Shown here: piece by piece, positions 46,063 to 54,189 of the stretch | Layout of the letters: the number at the start of each line of letters is the position of its first letter | Numbering within the stretch: the stretch's first letter is position 1 | Assembly: GCF_001592205.1 (NCBI RefSeq) | Contig: NZ_BCWM01000011.1 | Location: 1 to 64,000 of the forward strand | Length of the DNA: 64,000 nucleotides | Source of the DNA: Brevundimonas vesicularis NBRC 12165 | GTDB taxonomy: Bacteria > Pseudomonadota > Alphaproteobacteria > Caulobacterales > Caulobacteraceae | Direction of reading: 5' to 3' | Program-made: the position numbers and the translations under genes | The notes under the pieces: generated by a model | Seen by the model: the letters and a program-made list of their open reading frames with translations, nothing else | Told to the model about the DNA's origin: nothing | Database searches by the model: none

Positions 46063-46090
46063 ATATGGGAAAATCCCCCCGGCCCGCAAG
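46063..46090 (-). promoter_or_regulatory. RpoH (sigma-32) promoter of dnaK
   Basis: On the minus strand CTTGCG (46090-46085), 15 bp, then CCCATAT (46069-46063) match the heat-shock promoter pattern CTTG...CCCCATNT. It predicts a dnaK leader of about 134 nt. Confidence 0.75.
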
Positions 46091-46213
46091 GGCGTTATGC
46101 GATTCAACGCTTTCGAAGAACGGTGAAATTCGAAGATGCAGGCGCGGCGATTACGGCGCATAAGATTTTGCATCGCGCTCTGGGGATCGCGATCGAGGAA
46201 GGGAGAGGAAAGA

Positions 46214-46582
46214 ATGATCAAGATCATGCTCAAGGCCGCCGTCGCCGCCGCCGTTCTGATCGGCTCTGCGGCGGCCGCCGCGCCGCCTGCTGGGGCGCCG
46301 GCCATCCAGTCGCGTGACGGCTATGATCGGCACGTCACAATCAAGAACCGCACCGGCTGGACCATGTTGCGCTTCTACGCGTCGGATTCGCGCAGCGACG
46401 ACTGGGAAGAGGACATCCTGGGCTCGGACGTTCTGGAAAGCGGGCAGGATGTGCGCATCAACATCGATGACGGCTCGGGCGCCTGCATCTATGACTTCAA
46501 GGCCGAGTTCACCAACGGTCAGGAGCTGACGCGGTCGCGCATCAATGTCTGTGAGGTCAGCGAATACACCTATACCCGTTGA
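46214..46582 (+). CDS. Secreted protein of unknown function (122 aa)
   Basis: Signal peptide MIKIMLKAAVAAAVLIGSAAAAA, then a short Pro-rich linker and a compact domain NRTGWTMLRFYASDSRSDDWEEDILG ... INIDDGSGACIYDFKAEFTNG with two Cys. Similar short secreted proteins occur in other alphaproteobacteria in my recollection, with no known function. GGGAGAGGAA precedes the ATG. Divergent from dnaK; its 3' end overlaps the AlkB gene by 38 bp. Confidence 0.78.
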   Translation: MIKIMLKAAVAAAVLIGSAAAAAPPAGAPAIQSRDGYDRHVTIKNRTGWTMLRFYASDSRSDDWEEDILGSDVLESGQDVRINIDDGSGACIYDFKAEFTNGQELTRSRINVCEVSEYTYTR

Positions 46583-47183
46583 GGTGAAGACCGCTATCGA
46601 GGGCTTCCGGCTCTGGCCGGGGGCGCTTGATGCCGCGGCGCAGGCTGATCTGGTCGCCGAGGTATTCGCCCGGCTGCATGACGCGCCCCTCTATCGGCCG
46701 ACCACGCCGGGCGGTCGGCCCTTTTCGGTTCAGATGAGCAACTTCGGGCGGCTGGGCTGGGTCTCCGACCGGGGCGGTTATCGCTATCAGTCGACCCATC
46801 CGGAGACCGGGCGACCCTGGCCCGCGATCCCGACTGTGCTGCTCGATCTGTGGCACGCCACGGTCGGCTGGCCCACGCCGCCGGACGCCTGTCTGGTCAA
46901 TCTGTATCGCGATGCGGCGAAGATGGGCCTGCACCAGGACAAGGACGAGGCCGACCTCGGCGCGCCCGTCCTGTCGGTGTCGCTAGGGGACACGGCCACG
47001 TTCCGCATCGGCGCGGCGGAGGGCGGACGCACCACGACGCTGAGGTTGACCAGCGGCGACGTCTGCGCCCTGACCGGACCCGCGCGCCTGGCCCGCCACG
47101 GCGTCGACCGCGTGCTGGCCGGATCGTCGCGCCTGATCCCCGGCGGCGGCCGGCTGAACCTGACGCTGCGCCGGGCGCGTTGA
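46545..47183 (+). CDS. alkB: Alpha-ketoglutarate-dependent dioxygenase AlkB
   Basis: A 212-aa Fe(II)/2-oxoglutarate dioxygenase that repairs alkylated bases by oxidative demethylation. Iron ligands are His and Asp in GLHQDKDEADL and His in LARHGVDRV; the 2-oxoglutarate Arg is in GGRLNLTLRRA. NLYRDAAKMGLHQDKDE is the AlkB signature. The start is uncertain: the ATG at 46545 lies inside the preceding gene, and a GTG at 46584 just after that gene's stop is an alternative. No ada gene adjoins it. Confidence 0.9.
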   Translation: MSVRSANTPIPVEVKTAIEGFRLWPGALDAAAQADLVAEVFARLHDAPLYRPTTPGGRPFSVQMSNFGRLGWVSDRGGYRYQSTHPETGRPWPAIPTVLLDLWHATVGWPTPPDACLVNLYRDAAKMGLHQDKDEADLGAPVLSVSLGDTATFRIGAAEGGRTTTLRLTSGDVCALTGPARLARHGVDRVLAGSSRLIPGGGRLNLTLRRAR

Positions 47184-47186
47184 ACG

Positions 47187-47987
47187 TCAGTCTTCGATGA
47201 CGCCAAGGGCGCCGCCATCGCCCAGACGCCAGTAGCCCGCCGCCTTCATCGCCTTGGCGTCGAAACCGAGTGCGACCATGGCGCCGCGCAACGCCTTGGC
47301 CGCCTGGGCTTCCGCCGCGATCCAGACATAGGCGTCGTCGCGCGATACGTCGGCCGCTGCCGACTTCACGGCCGAAACCAGGGCGTCGGCCTGTCCATGA
47401 TCGCCGTCGCGCTCGACCCAGACTGACGTCAGGTTCGCGCGGCTCGCCAGCGTCAATCGCGAGGCGGCGTCTGCAACCTCGATCACGGTCAGGGCGCGCA
47501 CCCCGGCCGGCAGTTCCTCCACACGGCGGGCGATGGCGGGCAAGGCCGTGTCATCGCCGATCAGGATATGGTCGGCATAGTCGACCGGGACGATGAACGA
47601 CCCACGTGGCCCGCCGACGCCCAGGATCGATCCAGGCGCCGCCGCTTCGGCCCATTCCGTCGCCGGACCGCTATGGCCGATGACAAAGTCGATGGTCAGC
47701 CGGTTGGTCGCGGGATCATAGGCCCGCAGCGTGTAGTCGCGCGCGATCGGCCGGGGCTCTGAAAACACCGGGCCGTCTGGCCCTGCGGTCGGCAGGTTCA
47801 GCGTCTCTCCGTCTCGTACGGGAAAGATTTTCACATGATCGTCGAATCCTGCGCTGACGAAGCCGGTCAGGTCATCGCCGCTCAGGATCACCCGCTTCAG
47901 GGTGGGCGTCAGGCCTTCGACCGAGACGACCGAGAGCGTGCGAAACTTCAGCTCGTGCCGAACGCGACGGCTTTCGCGCGCACTCAT
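47187..47987 (-). CDS. Siderophore-interacting protein (ferric reductase)
   Basis: A 266-aa FAD/NAD(P)H-dependent ferric-siderophore reductase of the SIP family. The N-terminal FAD-binding barrel contains RDYTLRAYDPATNRLTIDFVIGH, typical of the family's RxYTxR motif, followed by GVGGPRGSFIVPVDYADHILIGDDTALPAIARR. It overlaps the PadR gene by four bases, so both are controlled together. Cytoplasmic release of iron from siderophores is the likely role. Confidence 0.93.
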   Translation of the reverse strand: MSARESRRVRHELKFRTLSVVSVEGLTPTLKRVILSGDDLTGFVSAGFDDHVKIFPVRDGETLNLPTAGPDGPVFSEPRPIARDYTLRAYDPATNRLTIDFVIGHSGPATEWAEAAAPGSILGVGGPRGSFIVPVDYADHILIGDDTALPAIARRVEELPAGVRALTVIEVADAASRLTLASRANLTSVWVERDGDHGQADALVSAVKSAAADVSRDDAYVWIAAEAQAAKALRGAMVALGFDAKAMKAAGYWRLGDGGALGVIED

Positions 47988-48613
47988 GTCTTTTCGATCC
48001 TGTCGGCCGCCTCGGCCAAAACGGCGGCGATGGCCTCGACCTGAGCGTCGGTCAGGGCGATCTCGCCGGTCAGCCGCCCATGGAGGGTGTGGCGCAGTCG
48101 GCCGATGGCGTCCTGGATGGCCGTCGGACGCAGGGCGCGCGCGGCGAACTTGTCCATCGTCGCCTCGGCGGCCTTCAGCACGTCTTCGTTTTCCGCCAGC
48201 ATGGCGCGTCCGGCCTCGGTGATCGCGTACCGCTTCTTGCCGCCCTGGGCCTCGGACACCAGCGCGCCCATCTCTTCCAGCAAGGTCAGGCTGGGATAGA
48301 TGACGCCGGGGCTGGGCGAATAGGCGCCGCCCAGTCTCGTTTCGACCGCCTTGATCAGCTCATAACCGTGGCTGGGCTTGTCGGCGATCAGCGACAAAAG
48401 CACCCAGCGCAGCGTGCCGTGGTCGAACAGGCGCCCGCCGCCGCGCCGGCCATGGCCGTGACCACGTCCGCGCGCCTCGCCGCCTTCCCAGCCGGGACCG
48501 AAGTCCGCGCCGCGCCCGCCGCGCATGCCACGTCCGAAGGCCAGGCCGCCATGGCGACCGTGCTTTTCGCCGCATTCGTTGCGGCGTCCTTGAAAGATCC
48601 CCTTGGACCTCAT
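47984..48613 (-). CDS. PadR family transcriptional regulator
   Basis: A 209-aa regulator. About 60 N-terminal residues are rich in Gly, Arg and His (RGHGHGRRGGG; one Cys), followed by the PadR winged helix (LFDHGTLRWVLLSLIADKPSHGYELIKAVE; SPGVIYPSLTLLEEMGALV) and a C-terminal dimerisation helix. It is coupled to a siderophore-interacting protein gene, and two GATATATC palindromes lie just upstream, so autoregulation with iron or haem as the signal is likely. The ATG at 48613 is used. Confidence 0.92.
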   Translation of the reverse strand: MRSKGIFQGRRNECGEKHGRHGGLAFGRGMRGGRGADFGPGWEGGEARGRGHGHGRRGGGRLFDHGTLRWVLLSLIADKPSHGYELIKAVETRLGGAYSPSPGVIYPSLTLLEEMGALVSEAQGGKKRYAITEAGRAMLAENEDVLKAAEATMDKFAARALRPTAIQDAIGRLRHTLHGRLTGEIALTDAQVEAIAAVLAEAADRIEKT

Positions 48614-48628
48614 GATCGATTCCTTTTC

Positions 48629-48663
48629 GATATATCTATTCACAGCGGTTCAGATATATCTGA
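48629..48663. promoter_or_regulatory. PadR operator candidate
   Basis: Two GATATATC palindromes (48629-48636 and 48653-48660), 24 bp apart centre to centre; the second sits in a perfect 14-bp palindrome TCAGATATATCTGA (48650-48663). ATAT-centred repeats are typical PadR targets. The site lies 16 bp upstream of the padR ATG. Confidence 0.7.
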
Positions 48664-48721
48664 ATGGGGAAATGCGCAAGAGGGGCTGGCGTTGGAGCGC
48701 AAGCTGCGGCGTAAATCGGGA

Positions 48722-49471
48722 ATGGACGATCTGAAGCGCCGCTGGGCCCGCCTCGAACCCCACATCACCGTCGTAGGCCCCGACGACGACCGGCCCCGCC
48801 CGGCGGTGCTGCTGTTCCATGGCTGCGGGGGGCTGCGCGATCACCTGCCCCGCTATGCCGAGGTCGCCAAGGCGGCGGGCTGGCGCGCCTTCATCATCGA
48901 TTCCTACGGCCCGCGCGGCTGGGGTCGGGCCTTTACCCTAGCGGCGGTCTGCACCGGCCTGTCGTTCCGGGGCTATGAGCGTGTGGGCGACGTCCTGGCG
49001 GCGATCCGGGGCGTTTCGGCCCGCCCTGATGTCGATGCGACAAAGCTGGCCCTCGCCGGCTGGAGCCACGGCGGCTGGTCGATCATGGAGATGATGAGCG
49101 GCGCGCCGACGCCCGGCGCCTTTGGCGTGATCGATCCCGCCGAGGCCAGCCTGTCCGGCGTCAAGGCGGTGTGGCTGGCCTATCCCTACATCGGCCCGTT
49201 CGCCTTCAACCGGCTGAAGCCCTGGCGGCATTGCCCGCGCGTTCTGGCCGTCACCTGCAAGCGCGACCACTTGACGACTGTGCGCAACGCCGAACAGGTC
49301 AACGCCATGATCCGCAACTGCGGCTCCCAGGTCGAAAGCTGGATCGCCGGGGGTACCCACGCCTTCGACGAACCCACCAACAATGGGCCGATGCGCCACG
49401 ATCCGACCCTGACGGCCGAGGCCCTGCGCCGGTTTGGCGCCTTCCTGACCGACGCCGTCCCACACGGCTGA
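48722..49471 (+). CDS. Dienelactone hydrolase family protein
   Basis: A 249-aa alpha/beta hydrolase. The oxyanion region is VLLFHGCGGLRDHLPRYAEVA, the nucleophile elbow ALAGWSHGGWSIMEMM, and a C-terminal His lies in GGTHAFDEPTNNG, which matches dienelactone hydrolase-like proteins. The nucleophile is Ser rather than the Cys of true dienelactone hydrolases. No signal peptide. The ATG at 48722 has a weak ribosome binding site; upstream in-frame sequence overlaps padR and its operator and is spurious. Divergent from padR, so it may share control. Confidence 0.85.
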   Translation: MDDLKRRWARLEPHITVVGPDDDRPRPAVLLFHGCGGLRDHLPRYAEVAKAAGWRAFIIDSYGPRGWGRAFTLAAVCTGLSFRGYERVGDVLAAIRGVSARPDVDATKLALAGWSHGGWSIMEMMSGAPTPGAFGVIDPAEASLSGVKAVWLAYPYIGPFAFNRLKPWRHCPRVLAVTCKRDHLTTVRNAEQVNAMIRNCGSQVESWIAGGTHAFDEPTNNGPMRHDPTLTAEALRRFGAFLTDAVPHG

Positions 49472-49512
49472 AAAAGAAAACTGACCCGCGCTCTTGACGG
49501 GCGATCCATCAC

Positions 49513-49529
49513 GTAACAATTTTAGTTAC
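49513..49529 (+). promoter_or_regulatory. Inverted repeat at the Rrf2 gene start
   Basis: GTAAC-N7-GTTAC ends exactly one base before the Rrf2 ATG. A TTGAC element lies at 49496-49500. The position suggests autorepression and a very short or absent leader. Confidence 0.55.
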
Positions 49530-50009
49530 ATGAAAAGGGATTCCCGGCTGTCCAACATCCTCCACGCCCTGCTGCACATGGCCGAGCATGAGACACGCAC
49601 CGGCTCGCCCATGACCTCGGACCAGCTGGCGGTCTGCCTTTCGACCAATCCCGTGGTGGTGCGCCGAACCATGGCCGGCCTGCGCGAGCAGGGATTGGTG
49701 GCGTCGGAGAAGGGGCATGGCGGGGGCTGGCGTCTGTCGCGACCGCTGGATCAGGTCACCCTGGGCCAGGTGAACAAGGCCCTCGGCGGCGCGGATCTGT
49801 TTCCGGCCGCTCCGCCTGTCGAGGCCGACGGCTGCCTGGTCGAGGCGGCGGTCAATGACGCCCTGGCCGAGACCTACGCCGCCGCCCGCGCCCTGCTGAT
49901 CGCGCGTCTGAACGACATAACCCTGGCCGATCTGGCGGCGGATTTCTCGCGCCGCATGGCCGAACATCCCAAGAGAGACCTCCTGCATGCCCACGCCCGA
50001 AAGTCCTGA
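49530..50009 (+). CDS. Rrf2 family transcriptional regulator
   Basis: A 159-aa Rrf2-type winged-helix protein: RLSNILHALLHMAEHE, MTSDQLAVCLSTNPVVVRRTMAGLREQGLVASEKGHGGGWRLSRP and the wing are typical. The Fe-S-binding Cys triad of IscR is absent (only two scattered Cys), so it is not a classical cluster sensor. Overlaps the next gene (a thioredoxin-reductase-like protein) by 23 bp, which is its probable target. The ATG at 49530 is used because an inverted repeat abuts it. Confidence 0.92.
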   Translation: MKRDSRLSNILHALLHMAEHETRTGSPMTSDQLAVCLSTNPVVVRRTMAGLREQGLVASEKGHGGGWRLSRPLDQVTLGQVNKALGGADLFPAAPPVEADGCLVEAAVNDALAETYAAARALLIARLNDITLADLAADFSRRMAEHPKRDLLHAHARKS

Positions 50010-50928
50010 CGTCATGCCGCACGACGCCCTGATCATCGGCGGCTCCTATGCCGGCCTGTCCGCAGCCATGCAGCTGGTCCGCGCGCGCCGCCGCGTTCTT
50101 GTTATCGACGACGGCAGGCCGCGCAATCGGTTCGCCGCCCGCGCCCATGGCGTTCTGACGAATGACGGAAAGCCCGGCGCTGAGATCACGGCGTCCGCCC
50201 GGTCTCAGGTCGCGGCCTATCCGACCGCCGCCTTCCGCATGGCGGAGGCGGTCGAGGTCGAACGGATCGATGGCGGTTTCTCGGTCGCCTTCGCTGACGG
50301 CACACGGACAAGCGGTCGCCGGCTGCTGCTGTCGCACGGGGTCGAGGACGTGCTGGCCGACATTCCGGGAGTGAAGGAACGCTGGGGCCGCACCGCCCTG
50401 CACTGTCCCTGGTGCCACGGCTATGAGATCGGCGGCGGCCGCATCGGCGTGCTGGGGCGCGGCGATCACGCGGTCCCGTATGCGGCGACGGTCGCCGAAT
50501 GGGGCCAGGTCACCCTGTTCATGGATCTCGACGTGGGCCTGTCGCCCGAAGACGCCCATCTGCTGGATCGACGCGGGGTCACCATCGAGGCCACGCCCAT
50601 CGCGCGGCTGGAGGGCGAGGCGCCGGACCTGAGCGGCGCGCGGCTGACCGACGGACGGTTCGTCGAGCTGAAGGCCATCTTCGTCGGCGCCAATGTGCGC
50701 GTCGCCAGCCCCTTCGCCGAGCGTTTGGGCTGCGAGATGACCGACACGCCGATGGGGCGAGTGATCAAGGTGGACGCCATGCAGCAGACGACCCAGCCCG
50801 GCGTCTTCGCCGCCGGCGACCTGGCGCGCGCCGCCTCCAACATCACCCTGGCGACCTCGGACGGCATGATCGCCGCCCACGCCCTGTTCAGGTCCCTGGT
50901 CGAGGAAGAGACGGCGGTCGCCGCCTAG
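49987..50928 (+). CDS. NAD(P)/FAD-dependent oxidoreductase, thioredoxin-reductase-like
   Basis: A 313-aa flavoprotein with the FAD motif ALIIGGSYAGLSAA, a redox CxxC in LHCPWCHGYEIGGG and the C-terminal FAD segment GVFAAGDLARAASNITLATSDG. It resembles the thioredoxin-reductase-like proteins often paired with Rrf2 regulators; the true electron acceptor is unknown. An alternative start is the ATG at 50014. Its stop codon overlaps that of the convergent OsmC gene (CTAG). Confidence 0.9.
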   Translation: MPTPESPDVMPHDALIIGGSYAGLSAAMQLVRARRRVLVIDDGRPRNRFAARAHGVLTNDGKPGAEITASARSQVAAYPTAAFRMAEAVEVERIDGGFSVAFADGTRTSGRRLLLSHGVEDVLADIPGVKERWGRTALHCPWCHGYEIGGGRIGVLGRGDHAVPYAATVAEWGQVTLFMDLDVGLSPEDAHLLDRRGVTIEATPIARLEGEAPDLSGARLTDGRFVELKAIFVGANVRVASPFAERLGCEMTDTPMGRVIKVDAMQQTTQPGVFAAGDLARAASNITLATSDGMIAAHALFRSLVEEETAVAA

Positions 50929-51389
50929 CCGATCGTCGCCTCGACCGTGATGGTCGCGCGGACCGAATGGGCCATTTCGCAATGGTCGTGCGCCTGATGA
51001 TGCAGGGCGTCGATCTCGGCCTGATCGGGCTCGCGGCCGGTGAAGCTGATGAAGGGGCGCAGCGTCACCTCGGCGAGGTAGCGCTTGCCGTCATCGTCCT
51101 TGCCCATCTTGCCCGAAGCCTCGTCGACATAGGTGTCGACCACCAGGCCGGCGTTGGCGGCGAAGGCCAGGAACCACAGCATGTGACAGCTGGACAGAGA
51201 GGCGATCATCGCCTCTTCCGGATCGACGCCGGCCGGATCGGACATTGGCACGGGCACGCTGGAGGGCGCCGACGACCCCGGCACCACCGCTCCGCCGTCG
51301 AAGCTCCAGGAATGGGCCCGGCTGTAGCGCTTGTCCAGGAAGGGCTGGTCGCCGCGGTTCCAGACGACCTTGGCTTCATAGACCCCCAT
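50925..51389 (-). CDS. OsmC family peroxiredoxin-like protein
   Basis: A 154-aa OsmC/Ohr superfamily protein for organic hydroperoxide removal. The resolving features are EEAMIASLSSCHMLWFLAFAANAG, with the first Cys, and AHDHCEMAHSV, with the second. It has the YciW/YhfA-type spacing, so the substrate cannot be assigned. Its ATG overlaps the trpS stop (TAATG), giving a trpS-osmC operon. A long open frame reading through trpS is spurious. Confidence 0.9.
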   Translation of the reverse strand: MGVYEAKVVWNRGDQPFLDKRYSRAHSWSFDGGAVVPGSSAPSSVPVPMSDPAGVDPEEAMIASLSSCHMLWFLAFAANAGLVVDTYVDEASGKMGKDDDGKRYLAEVTLRPFISFTGREPDQAEIDALHHQAHDHCEMAHSVRATITVEATIG

Positions 51390-52432
51390 TACGCCCTCCA
51401 GAAGCCGACGATCTTCTTGACCTCGTCCACCACGGGATCGGCGACCTCGGCGGCGCGTTCGGCGCCGGCCTTCAGCACGCGGTCGATCTCGGCCGGATCG
51501 TCCATCAGACGGCGCATCTCGGCCGTCACGGGCGCCAGCGACGACACGGCCAGGTCCGCCAGCGCCGGCTTGAAGGCGCCGAAGCCCTGGCCGCCGAACT
51601 GTGCGATCACCTGTTCGCGGGTCAGGCCCGCCAACGCCGCATAGATGGCGACCAGATTCTTGGCCTCGGGCCGTTCGTTCAGGCCATCCAGCGTTTCCGG
51701 CAACGGCTCGGGATCGGTCTTGGCCTTCTTGATCTTGGAGGCGATCGTGTCGGCGTCGTCGGTCAGGTTGATGCGGCTGTTGTCGGACGGATCCGACTTG
51801 GACATTTTGGCCGCCCCGTCGCGCAGGGACATGACGCGGGTCGCCGGTCCCTGGATGATCGGCTCGGGTACGGGGAAGAAGCCGGGAACGCCGAAGTCGT
51901 TGTTGAACTTGGCGGCGATGTCGCGGGTCAGCTCCAGATGCTGCTTCTGGTCCTCGCCGACCGGCACCTCGGTGGCCTTGTACAGCAGGATGTCGGCCGC
52001 CTGGAGCACGGGATAGGTATAGAGACCGACCGAGGAGCGTTCCTTGTGCTTGCCCGACTTCTCCTTGAACTGGGTCATCCGGTCGAGCCAGCCGAGGCGG
52101 GCGACGCAGTTGAAGATCCAGGCCAGTTCCGCATGGGCGCGCACGGCCGACTGCGGGAAGATGGTCGCCTTTTCCGGATCCAGGCCCGAGGCCAGATAGG
52201 CGGCGGCGATCTCGCGCGTCTGGGCGGTCAGTTTGGCGGGATCCTGCCACACGGTGATGGCGTGCATGTCGGCGACGAAGACATAGACCGGCGCGCCCTG
52301 GTCCTGCAGTTCCACGAACCGCTTCAGGGCGCCGAGGTAGTTGCCCAGGTGCAGCGCGCCTGAGGCTTGGATGCCGGACAGGATGCGGCGCGGGCCGTCA
52401 TAGGTCGCAACGGCGGGGGTTTGGTCGGTCAT
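51389..52432 (-). CDS. trpS: Tryptophanyl-tRNA synthetase
   Basis: A 347-aa class I synthetase. The HIGH-type motif is [13 protein letters not shown] near the N-terminus and KMSKS is [14 protein letters not shown] near residue 210. The ATG at 52432 starts [25 protein letters not shown]; an upstream in-frame extension is Pro/Arg-rich and unlikely. It is followed with a one-base overlap by the OsmC gene and lies 125 bp after murJ on the same strand. Confidence 0.96.
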   Translation of the reverse strand: MTDQTPAVATYDGPRRILSGIQASGALHLGNYLGALKRFVELQDQGAPVYVFVADMHAITVWQDPAKLTAQTREIAAAYLASGLDPEKATIFPQSAVRAHAELAWIFNCVARLGWLDRMTQFKEKSGKHKERSSVGLYTYPVLQAADILLYKATEVPVGEDQKQHLELTRDIAAKFNNDFGVPGFFPVPEPIIQGPATRVMSLRDGAAKMSKSDPSDNSRINLTDDADTIASKIKKAKTDPEPLPETLDGLNERPEAKNLVAIYAALAGLTREQVIAQFGGQGFGAFKPALADLAVSSLAPVTAEMRRLMDDPAEIDRVLKAGAERAAEVADPVVDEVKKIVGFWRA

Positions 52433-52557
52433 GGGATCGGGTCTCGGAAGGTCGAAAGGCAGGCGTGGCGAGGCAGGCGGCGGCTCAGCCGCGCCATCGC
52501 AGGTCATGGATCAGGCCCGAGGTCGTCATGGCCTCGCGCTTATCGGTTCGCCGCCTG

Positions 52558-54153
52558 TCAGTCCAGACCGGAGACCGCGCCGCCGCCGGGCGCGCGCTTC
52601 AGCGTGGCCTTCAGTTCCGAGATGGTGACGGCCCGGAACGCCAGCAGGCAGAAGCCGTAAAGCCCGGCCCCGGCGCCGCAGACCACCAGGACGGCGATCT
52701 CCTTGGCCAGGAACAGGCGGCTAAGCTGCGGATAGAAGACGTCGGCGGCGAACAGCAGGGCGGCCATCATGGCGCTGGCGGCGATCACGCGGGCGATGCG
52801 TGACAAAAAGGCCGGCGACGGCCGCCAGCTGTTTTCGCGGATCAGGACGCCGCCCAACAGAGCGACGTTGACCCAGGCCGAGGTGCTGGTGGCGATGGCC
52901 AGGCCCAGCACTCCGTCCCAGCCCTGACGGCGGAACCAGAAGAACAGGGCCGAGCCCAGGATGACGGTGATGACCACGCTGGCCACGGCGAAGATCATCG
53001 GACGGCGCGTGTCCTGGCGCGCGAAGAAGGGCGGGGTCAGAACCTTGGCCAGGACGAAGGCCGGCACGCCCCAGGCGAACTGACGCAAAACGTCGGCGGT
53101 GCGGGCGGCGTCGGCCGAGGTGAAGGCGCCCCGCGTCACCGTCGCGTCGATGATGAAGAAGGGAATGACGAACAAGGCCACCGCCGCCGGCAGGGTGAAG
53201 GCCATGGCCAGGTTGATGCCGTCGTCCAGCGTCTTCTGCCCGCCCTCGTGATCGCCGTCGACGAAGGCCTTGGTCAGGCGCGGCACCAGGGCCAAGCCGA
53301 TGGCGACGCCCACCAGGCCCAGCGGCAGTTGATACAGCCGGTCGGCGTTATACAGCACCGAACGCGCGCCCTCGTCCGACCCGGTCAGGAACTGCGACAC
53401 CAGAGAGTTGATCTGCAGCGCCCCGCCCGCCAGGGCGCCGGGCACGGCGAGCGCCAGGGTGTGACGCACATTCGGCGTGATGCGCGGCAGGCCGATCTTG
53501 AGCCGCACGCCCAGACGCCGCACGCCCCACCACAGCAGACCGGCCTGGATCAGGCCCGAAACTGTCACCGCCGCCGTCACCATCAGCAGCACCGTCTCCT
53601 GCGGGATCGGCATGATCAGCGGCGGCATCAGGGCGGCCAGGGTGCACAGGTTCAGAAATACCGGCACGGCCGCCGACAGGGCGAACCGACCGCCGGTGTT
53701 CAGTACGCCCGACAGCAGCGAGGCCACGGTCATACAGGCCAGATAGGGCATGGCCAGTTGGGTCGCGATCACGGCGGCGCGCAACACCTCGGGCTGGCCC
53801 TGATAGGCCGACAGCAGCCACGGCATGATCCACGGCATCACGACCTGCAGCAGGATGCAGAAGCCGGCGACCACGGCCAGCATGAAGCTGAGCGCCTCGG
53901 ACGCCGTGACGGCGGCCGCTTCCTCGCCCTCGCGCGCCCGAACCCCGCCATAGACCGGCACGAAGGCCTGGGCGAAGGCGCCCTCGGCGAACAGGCGGCG
54001 GAACATGTTGGGCAGCATCAACGCCGTGGTGAAGGCGTCCATCATCGGTCCCTGGCCGAAGCGCGCCGCCAGCGCCATGTCGCGCACGAAGCCGAGAATT
54101 CGACTGCCCAGCGTCAGGGTCGACTGCACCAGGGTGTTTCGGGCGAGGCTCAT
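52558..54153 (-). CDS. murJ: Lipid II flippase MurJ (MviN)
   Basis: A 531-aa MOP-superfamily membrane protein with about fourteen hydrophobic helices that moves lipid II across the inner membrane. It starts MSLARNTLVQSTLTLGSRILGFVRDMALAARFGQGPMMDAF, the conserved MurJ N-terminus with the charged residues of helix 1-2, and has FRRLFAEGAFAQAFVPVYG. Located 36 bp after glnD in a glnD-murJ run, an order common in proteobacteria. Confidence 0.96.
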   Translation of the reverse strand: MSLARNTLVQSTLTLGSRILGFVRDMALAARFGQGPMMDAFTTALMLPNMFRRLFAEGAFAQAFVPVYGGVRAREGEEAAAVTASEALSFMLAVVAGFCILLQVVMPWIMPWLLSAYQGQPEVLRAAVIATQLAMPYLACMTVASLLSGVLNTGGRFALSAAVPVFLNLCTLAALMPPLIMPIPQETVLLMVTAAVTVSGLIQAGLLWWGVRRLGVRLKIGLPRITPNVRHTLALAVPGALAGGALQINSLVSQFLTGSDEGARSVLYNADRLYQLPLGLVGVAIGLALVPRLTKAFVDGDHEGGQKTLDDGINLAMAFTLPAAVALFVIPFFIIDATVTRGAFTSADAARTADVLRQFAWGVPAFVLAKVLTPPFFARQDTRRPMIFAVASVVITVILGSALFFWFRRQGWDGVLGLAIATSTSAWVNVALLGGVLIRENSWRPSPAFLSRIARVIAASAMMAALLFAADVFYPQLSRLFLAKEIAVLVVCGAGAGLYGFCLLAFRAVTISELKATLKRAPGGGAVSGLD

Positions 54154-54189
54154 GCGGACATTCGACAGGGCGCGGAGGAAGGGTGTCGC

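Noticed and set aside
48080-48721. Long plus-strand frame upstream of the dienelactone hydrolase gene
   Set aside because: It runs antisense through the padR gene and its operator; only the part from 48722 has alpha/beta hydrolase features.
51390-52250. Long minus-strand frame extending the OsmC gene into trpS
   Set aside because: It is the shadow of trpS in another frame, Arg/Gly/Pro-rich, and the OsmC ATG at 51389 overlaps the trpS stop as in coupled genes.
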